Of a stretch of DNA of 8,466 nucleotides, positions 5,680-8,466 are shown in pieces (the first letter of the stretch is position 1; the number at the start of each line of letters is the position of its first letter). The stretch comes from RGIG8748 sp045576175 (GTDB lineage Bacteria > Bacillota > Clostridia > UMGS1810). Made by a program: the position numbers and the translations under genes. The notes beneath the pieces are model-generated. The model saw only the letters and a list, made by a program, of their open reading frames with translations, searched no databases and had not been told where the DNA came from. The stretch covers positions 1 through 8,466 of the forward strand of contig JAZNFW010000095.1 in assembly GCA_045576175.1 (NCBI GenBank), written 5' to 3'.

Positions 5680-7524
5680 CTATTTTGCCATTCCTTTGTA
5701 AAAATTATCTATTGTGTTTGCAACTGACTTAGCATCCAATGAATATATCTCAAATAGCTCCTCCTGCTTGCCGTGTGGCACAAAGCAGGTATCAAAGCCA
5801 AGATGCAAGGTTCTGATTTGTGCATTGAGTTTTGATGAAACATACTGACCCATACCGCCGTCTGTTATGTTGTCTTCGAGCGTCACAAGAAGCTTTTTGC
5901 CCGAAAGATGCGGCAAAAGTGCATTTACATCAAGCGGTTTTACGCATCTTATATTTACAATCTGTGCGGATATGCCCTTTTCATTAAGATATTCCCGTGC
6001 TTTAAGAGCTGTCTGTGCCATTCTGCCGCACGAAAGTACAAGCACATCCTCCCCCTCTGCCAATACTTCGGAAAAAATTGGTGAGAGAGTCTCGGATTTT
6101 CTAAATGATACGGAGCACTTTGGATAACGCACCGCAACAGGTCCTGTGCACTCATTTACTGCATATTCTATCATAACCTTGAATTCATCGTAGCTTGACG
6201 GACAAAGTACCGTCATATTTGGCATATGCGTCATCATAGACAAGTCCAAAAGTCCCTGATGGGTTTCGCCATCCTCACCAGTAAGCCCTGCGTGTCCTAC
6301 AGCAAAAACCACATGGAGATTCTGCAAACAAACATCGTGTACTATCTGGTCATATGCTCTCTGTAGGAAGGTGGAATAAATGCAAACCACAGGAGAAAAA
6401 CCGCCCTTTGCCATCCCTGCCGCCATAGTTACTGCGTGCTCCTCGGCAATTCCTACATCAAAAAACCGATGTGGAAACTCTTTTTCAAAATCCAAAAGAC
6501 CGCATCCTGATGTCATAGCAGCAGTAATTGCCACAACCTTTTCGTTATTTCTGGCTATATTTGATATAACCTGAGAAAATGCATCATCGTAGCTTATATC
6601 CTTTGGCGAAATTCGGGATGTATGGCTACTGACTCCGTGGAATTTACTGGGGTTTATTTCCGCATCTTCATATCCAAGACCTTTTTTTGTAAGTGCGTGA
6701 ATTATTACAGGGCCGTCTACAGACTTTGCCATCTCAAGTGCCTCTGCCATCTTTATGGTGTCGTTTCCGTCTATAATTCCCATATACGCTATACCGAGCT
6801 GTTCAAAAAGCGGCTGGGCAATAGCTGCATATTTAAGCTTATCCTTAAAATCACGCATAACACGCCCTGCACCTTTGCCGGCTTTACCAAACCGTTCCAA
6901 AAAGCTTTGGACAGAGCTTTTTGTGTTTATATATCTGGGTGCAAAACGAAGCTTTGAAAGATGTGCAGAAAGACCTCCCACATTCTTGTCTATAGACATT
7001 TCATTGTCATTTAAAATTATTATAAGCTTTGTCTTTTTAAGTCCTACATCATTTAAGGCTTCAAAGTTCATTCCGCAGGTTAGTGCACCATCGCCTACAA
7101 AGGCTATAATGTGCTCGTCTGTTCCCCTTAAATCCCTTGCTCTTGCCATACCGACGCAAGCGGATACAGAGGTACCTGCATGTCCTACATCAAAAAAGTC
7201 ATACTCACTTTCAGTTGTCCTTGGAAAACCGGAAATGCCACCAAGGTGGCGCAGCTTGGAAAAACCGTCCATTCTTCCGGTGAGCATCTTGTAAACATAG
7301 CACTGGTGCCCCACGTCGAATATTATTTTATCCTTTGGAAAATCAAAGCTTTTAAATATGGCGAGCATAAGCTCCACCACTCCTAAATTGGACGCAAGGT
7401 GACCACCGCAGTTTAAAACATTGTCCACAAGAAATTCACGGATTTCGCCGGAGAGAATTTCAAGTTCATTATCATTTAAAGCTTTGATATCGTTTGGTGA
7501 TTTGATTTTCTGCAGTATAGACAT
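5680..7524 (-). CDS. dxs: 1-deoxy-D-xylulose-5-phosphate synthase
   Basis: Dxs is the thiamine-diphosphate enzyme that condenses pyruvate with glyceraldehyde 3-phosphate, the first step of the MEP isoprenoid pathway. The protein is 614 residues (E. coli 620) with all three domains. The ThDP/Mg motif runs from GDG (144-146) to LNDNE (171-175). Other landmarks are GGHLASNLG (40-48), FDVGHQ (69-74) and GHAGTSVSA (114-122). The catalytic glutamate is E361 in GIAEEHAV, matching E. coli E370. With that offset of nine, Y383, R389, D418 and H422 match E. coli Y392, R398, D427 and H431. Two active-site arginines differ: E. coli R420 is H411 here and R478 is K469. The ATG at 7524 has AGGA 7 nt upstream. 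The gene lies 25 nt after ispA and abuts tlyA, in the typical clostridial order. Confidence 0.96.
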   Translation of the reverse strand: MSILQKIKSPNDIKALNDNELEILSGEIREFLVDNVLNCGGHLASNLGVVELMLAIFKSFDFPKDKIIFDVGHQCYVYKMLTGRMDGFSKLRHLGGISGFPRTTESEYDFFDVGHAGTSVSACVGMARARDLRGTDEHIIAFVGDGALTCGMNFEALNDVGLKKTKLIIILNDNEMSIDKNVGGLSAHLSKLRFAPRYINTKSSVQSFLERFGKAGKGAGRVMRDFKDKLKYAAIAQPLFEQLGIAYMGIIDGNDTIKMAEALEMAKSVDGPVIIHALTKKGLGYEDAEINPSKFHGVSSHTSRISPKDISYDDAFSQVISNIARNNEKVVAITAAMTSGCGLLDFEKEFPHRFFDVGIAEEHAVTMAAGMAKGGFSPVVCIYSTFLQRAYDQIVHDVCLQNLHVVFAVGHAGLTGEDGETHQGLLDLSMMTHMPNMTVLCPSSYDEFKVMIEYAVNECTGPVAVRYPKCSVSFRKSETLSPIFSEVLAEGEDVLVLSCGRMAQTALKAREYLNEKGISAQIVNIRCVKPLDVNALLPHLSGKKLLVTLEDNITDGGMGQYVSSKLNAQIRTLHLGFDTCFVPHGKQEELFEIYSLDAKSVANTIDNFYKGMAK

Positions 7525-7549
7525 ATATCTATCCTACCTTCTACAAATA

Positions 7550-8401
7550 TTAATCAAAAAACAAAAAGTCAAGAAGACCTGATATAAATTCGTTGTTTTC
7601 GTATTTTGATATTATTTTCTTGGCATTAGTAGCGTATGTAAGAAGCTTTTCCTTAGCCAAATCTCTTCCTAATGTGTTTATAAAGTTGGGGCTGTTCTGC
7701 GCCTCTGCGGTGTCCTCTTCTTCATCTTCAAAGTCATCGCGTATCTGGAATGCAATTCCAAGGTTATATGCAAATTCCTTGAGATTTGAAATTACATTTT
7801 CGTCTGCACCAGATACTATTGCACCCGTCTCCACACTGGCTATCATAAGAGCCATTGTCTTTTGCTCTATAAGGCGGATAAGTGCCTTTTCTGTGGCATT
7901 TTCGGATGCCATAAGCTCCATATCTCTTACCTGTCCGTTAATCATACCAAAAACGCCTGTGGCTCTGCCCACAGCTCTCATAGCGGCCAGTTCGGCTTTT
8001 GAGCCTTTTTCACATTCTGAGCTCATAATTTCAAACGCAGTGTTTAAAAGAGCATCGCCTGCAAGAAGGGCAATTGCCTCGCCGTATTTTGCATGGCAGC
8101 TTGGCATTCCTCGTCTTAAAAGGGCGTTGTCCATACAAGGAAGGTCGTCGTGCACAAGCGAAAATGCGTGAATCATCTCGATTGCAGTTGCATACGCAAG
8201 TGCCTTGTCTGTGCTACCGGTGAGCATCCTTGCAATTTCTATGCACAGAATTGAGCGTATTCTCTTTCCGCCATTGAAAACGGCATAGTTCATACAGTCA
8301 TAAAGCACATCCTCACAATCTCTGTACTCTGCCATACGGCTATGCATATATTCATCTATCTCTTTTATTCTAAGTTCATATTCCTTATAAAAATTATTCA
8401 T
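7550..8401 (-). CDS. ispA: Polyprenyl diphosphate synthase (farnesyl/geranylgeranyl type)
   Basis: This all-alpha trans-prenyltransferase elongates allylic diphosphates with IPP, downstream of the MEP pathway. Visible motifs in its 283 residues are GGKRIR (44-49), the first aspartate motif DDLPCMD (85-91) with R96 and R97, K181-T182, and FQIRDD (218-223) leading into the second motif DDFED (222-226). Cys89 and Met90 between the aspartates match short-chain bacterial enzymes. Oddities: the usual Pro after GGKRIR is Ser; the usual acidic pair after the first motif is Ala-Leu; and the stretch after DDFED is about nine residues shorter than in E. coli and lacks the lysines normally found there. 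The protein is about 15 residues shorter than typical. The ATG at 8401 overlaps the end of xseB by 8 nt and has no good Shine-Dalgarno, so it probably relies on coupling. Product chain length cannot be told from sequence. Confidence 0.92.
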   Translation of the reverse strand: MNNFYKEYELRIKEIDEYMHSRMAEYRDCEDVLYDCMNYAVFNGGKRIRSILCIEIARMLTGSTDKALAYATAIEMIHAFSLVHDDLPCMDNALLRRGMPSCHAKYGEAIALLAGDALLNTAFEIMSSECEKGSKAELAAMRAVGRATGVFGMINGQVRDMELMASENATEKALIRLIEQKTMALMIASVETGAIVSGADENVISNLKEFAYNLGIAFQIRDDFEDEEEDTAEAQNSPNFINTLGRDLAKEKLLTYATNAKKIISKYENNEFISGLLDFLFFD

Positions 8402-8466
8402 CGTCTTTTTCGGCAGTGTAAGGTGCCTCTCCTTTTTGGGTTAAAAGTGTTATTTTCTGCTGTGCG
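8394..8466 (-). CDS. xseB: Exonuclease VII small subunit, C-terminal end only
   Basis: The last 23 codons and the TAA stop of a gene entering from the right edge are visible. They read AQQKITLLTQKGE followed by an acidic tail ending EKDDE. The QQKITLL stretch matches the C-terminal end of XseB proteins, where a QKV-LL motif precedes an acidic tail. XseB pairs with XseA to form exonuclease VII, which degrades single-stranded DNA. The position supports this: in Clostridia and Bacilli xseA-xseB commonly lies directly before ispA. The stop codon lies inside the ispA start region (8-nt overlap), which links translation of the two. Only about a third of a normal XseB is seen. Confidence 0.83.
   Translation of the reverse strand, partial: AQQKITLLTQKGEAPYTAEKDDE

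Noticed and set aside
7593..8171. Open frame of 192 codons on the plus strand opposite ispA
   Set aside because: It is antisense to clear prenyltransferase motifs, has Ser/Ala/Ile-rich low-complexity composition, and lacks a supporting ribosome binding site or family resemblance.
1..8466. New defence, mobile or secondary-metabolite system
   Set aside because: Every long coding region belongs to a known housekeeping or scaffold family. No transposase, integrase, repeat-spacer array, toxin pair or unassigned gene cluster is present.

Overview
The window looks like ordinary housekeeping chromosome from a low-to-moderate GC Firmicute, most likely of class Clostridia and perhaps a gut Ruminococcaceae/Oscillospiraceae type. 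The reasons are strong purine-rich Shine-Dalgarno sites, near-consensus sigma-A promoters, a DivIVA-like coiled-coil gene, and the xseB-ispA-dxs-tlyA gene order familiar from Clostridia and Bacilli. The genus cannot be fixed from sequence alone. All nine genes lie on the minus strand, so transcription runs from high to low coordinates.

Right-hand operon (8466 down to 4137): the 3' end of xseB (exonuclease VII small subunit) overlaps the start of ispA (polyprenyl diphosphate synthase). Then come dxs (DXP synthase), tlyA (rRNA 2'-O-methyltransferase) and radC (JAB/JAMM-domain protein). Gaps within this block are -8, 25, 0 and 10 nt, so it reads as one translationally coupled unit. Dxs and IspA are the entry enzyme of the MEP isoprenoid pathway and the chain-elongating prenyltransferase that uses its products. 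radC sits where nadK-argR-recN is often found after tlyA.

Middle (4136 to 2021): an exact-consensus sigma-A promoter drives a 212-residue DivIVA-like coiled-coil protein. It is followed by a long imperfect hairpin that looks like a dispersed intergenic repeat or terminator, and then by metY (O-acetylhomoserine sulfhydrylase, homocysteine synthesis). metY ends at a strong Rho-independent terminator.

Left-hand operon (1954 to 1): a clear sigma-A promoter precedes uraA (uracil permease) and upp (uracil phosphoribosyltransferase, cut by the window edge). Together they form a uracil uptake and salvage unit.

No mobile element, CRISPR array, phage gene, toxin-antitoxin pair, tRNA or rRNA is visible, and no gap between genes exceeds 130 nt. 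I found no wholly new system. The points worth a second look are two active-site substitutions in Dxs, an IspA that lacks the lysines normally found after its second aspartate motif, the hairpin and possible leader in front of metY, and the tlyA-radC junction.
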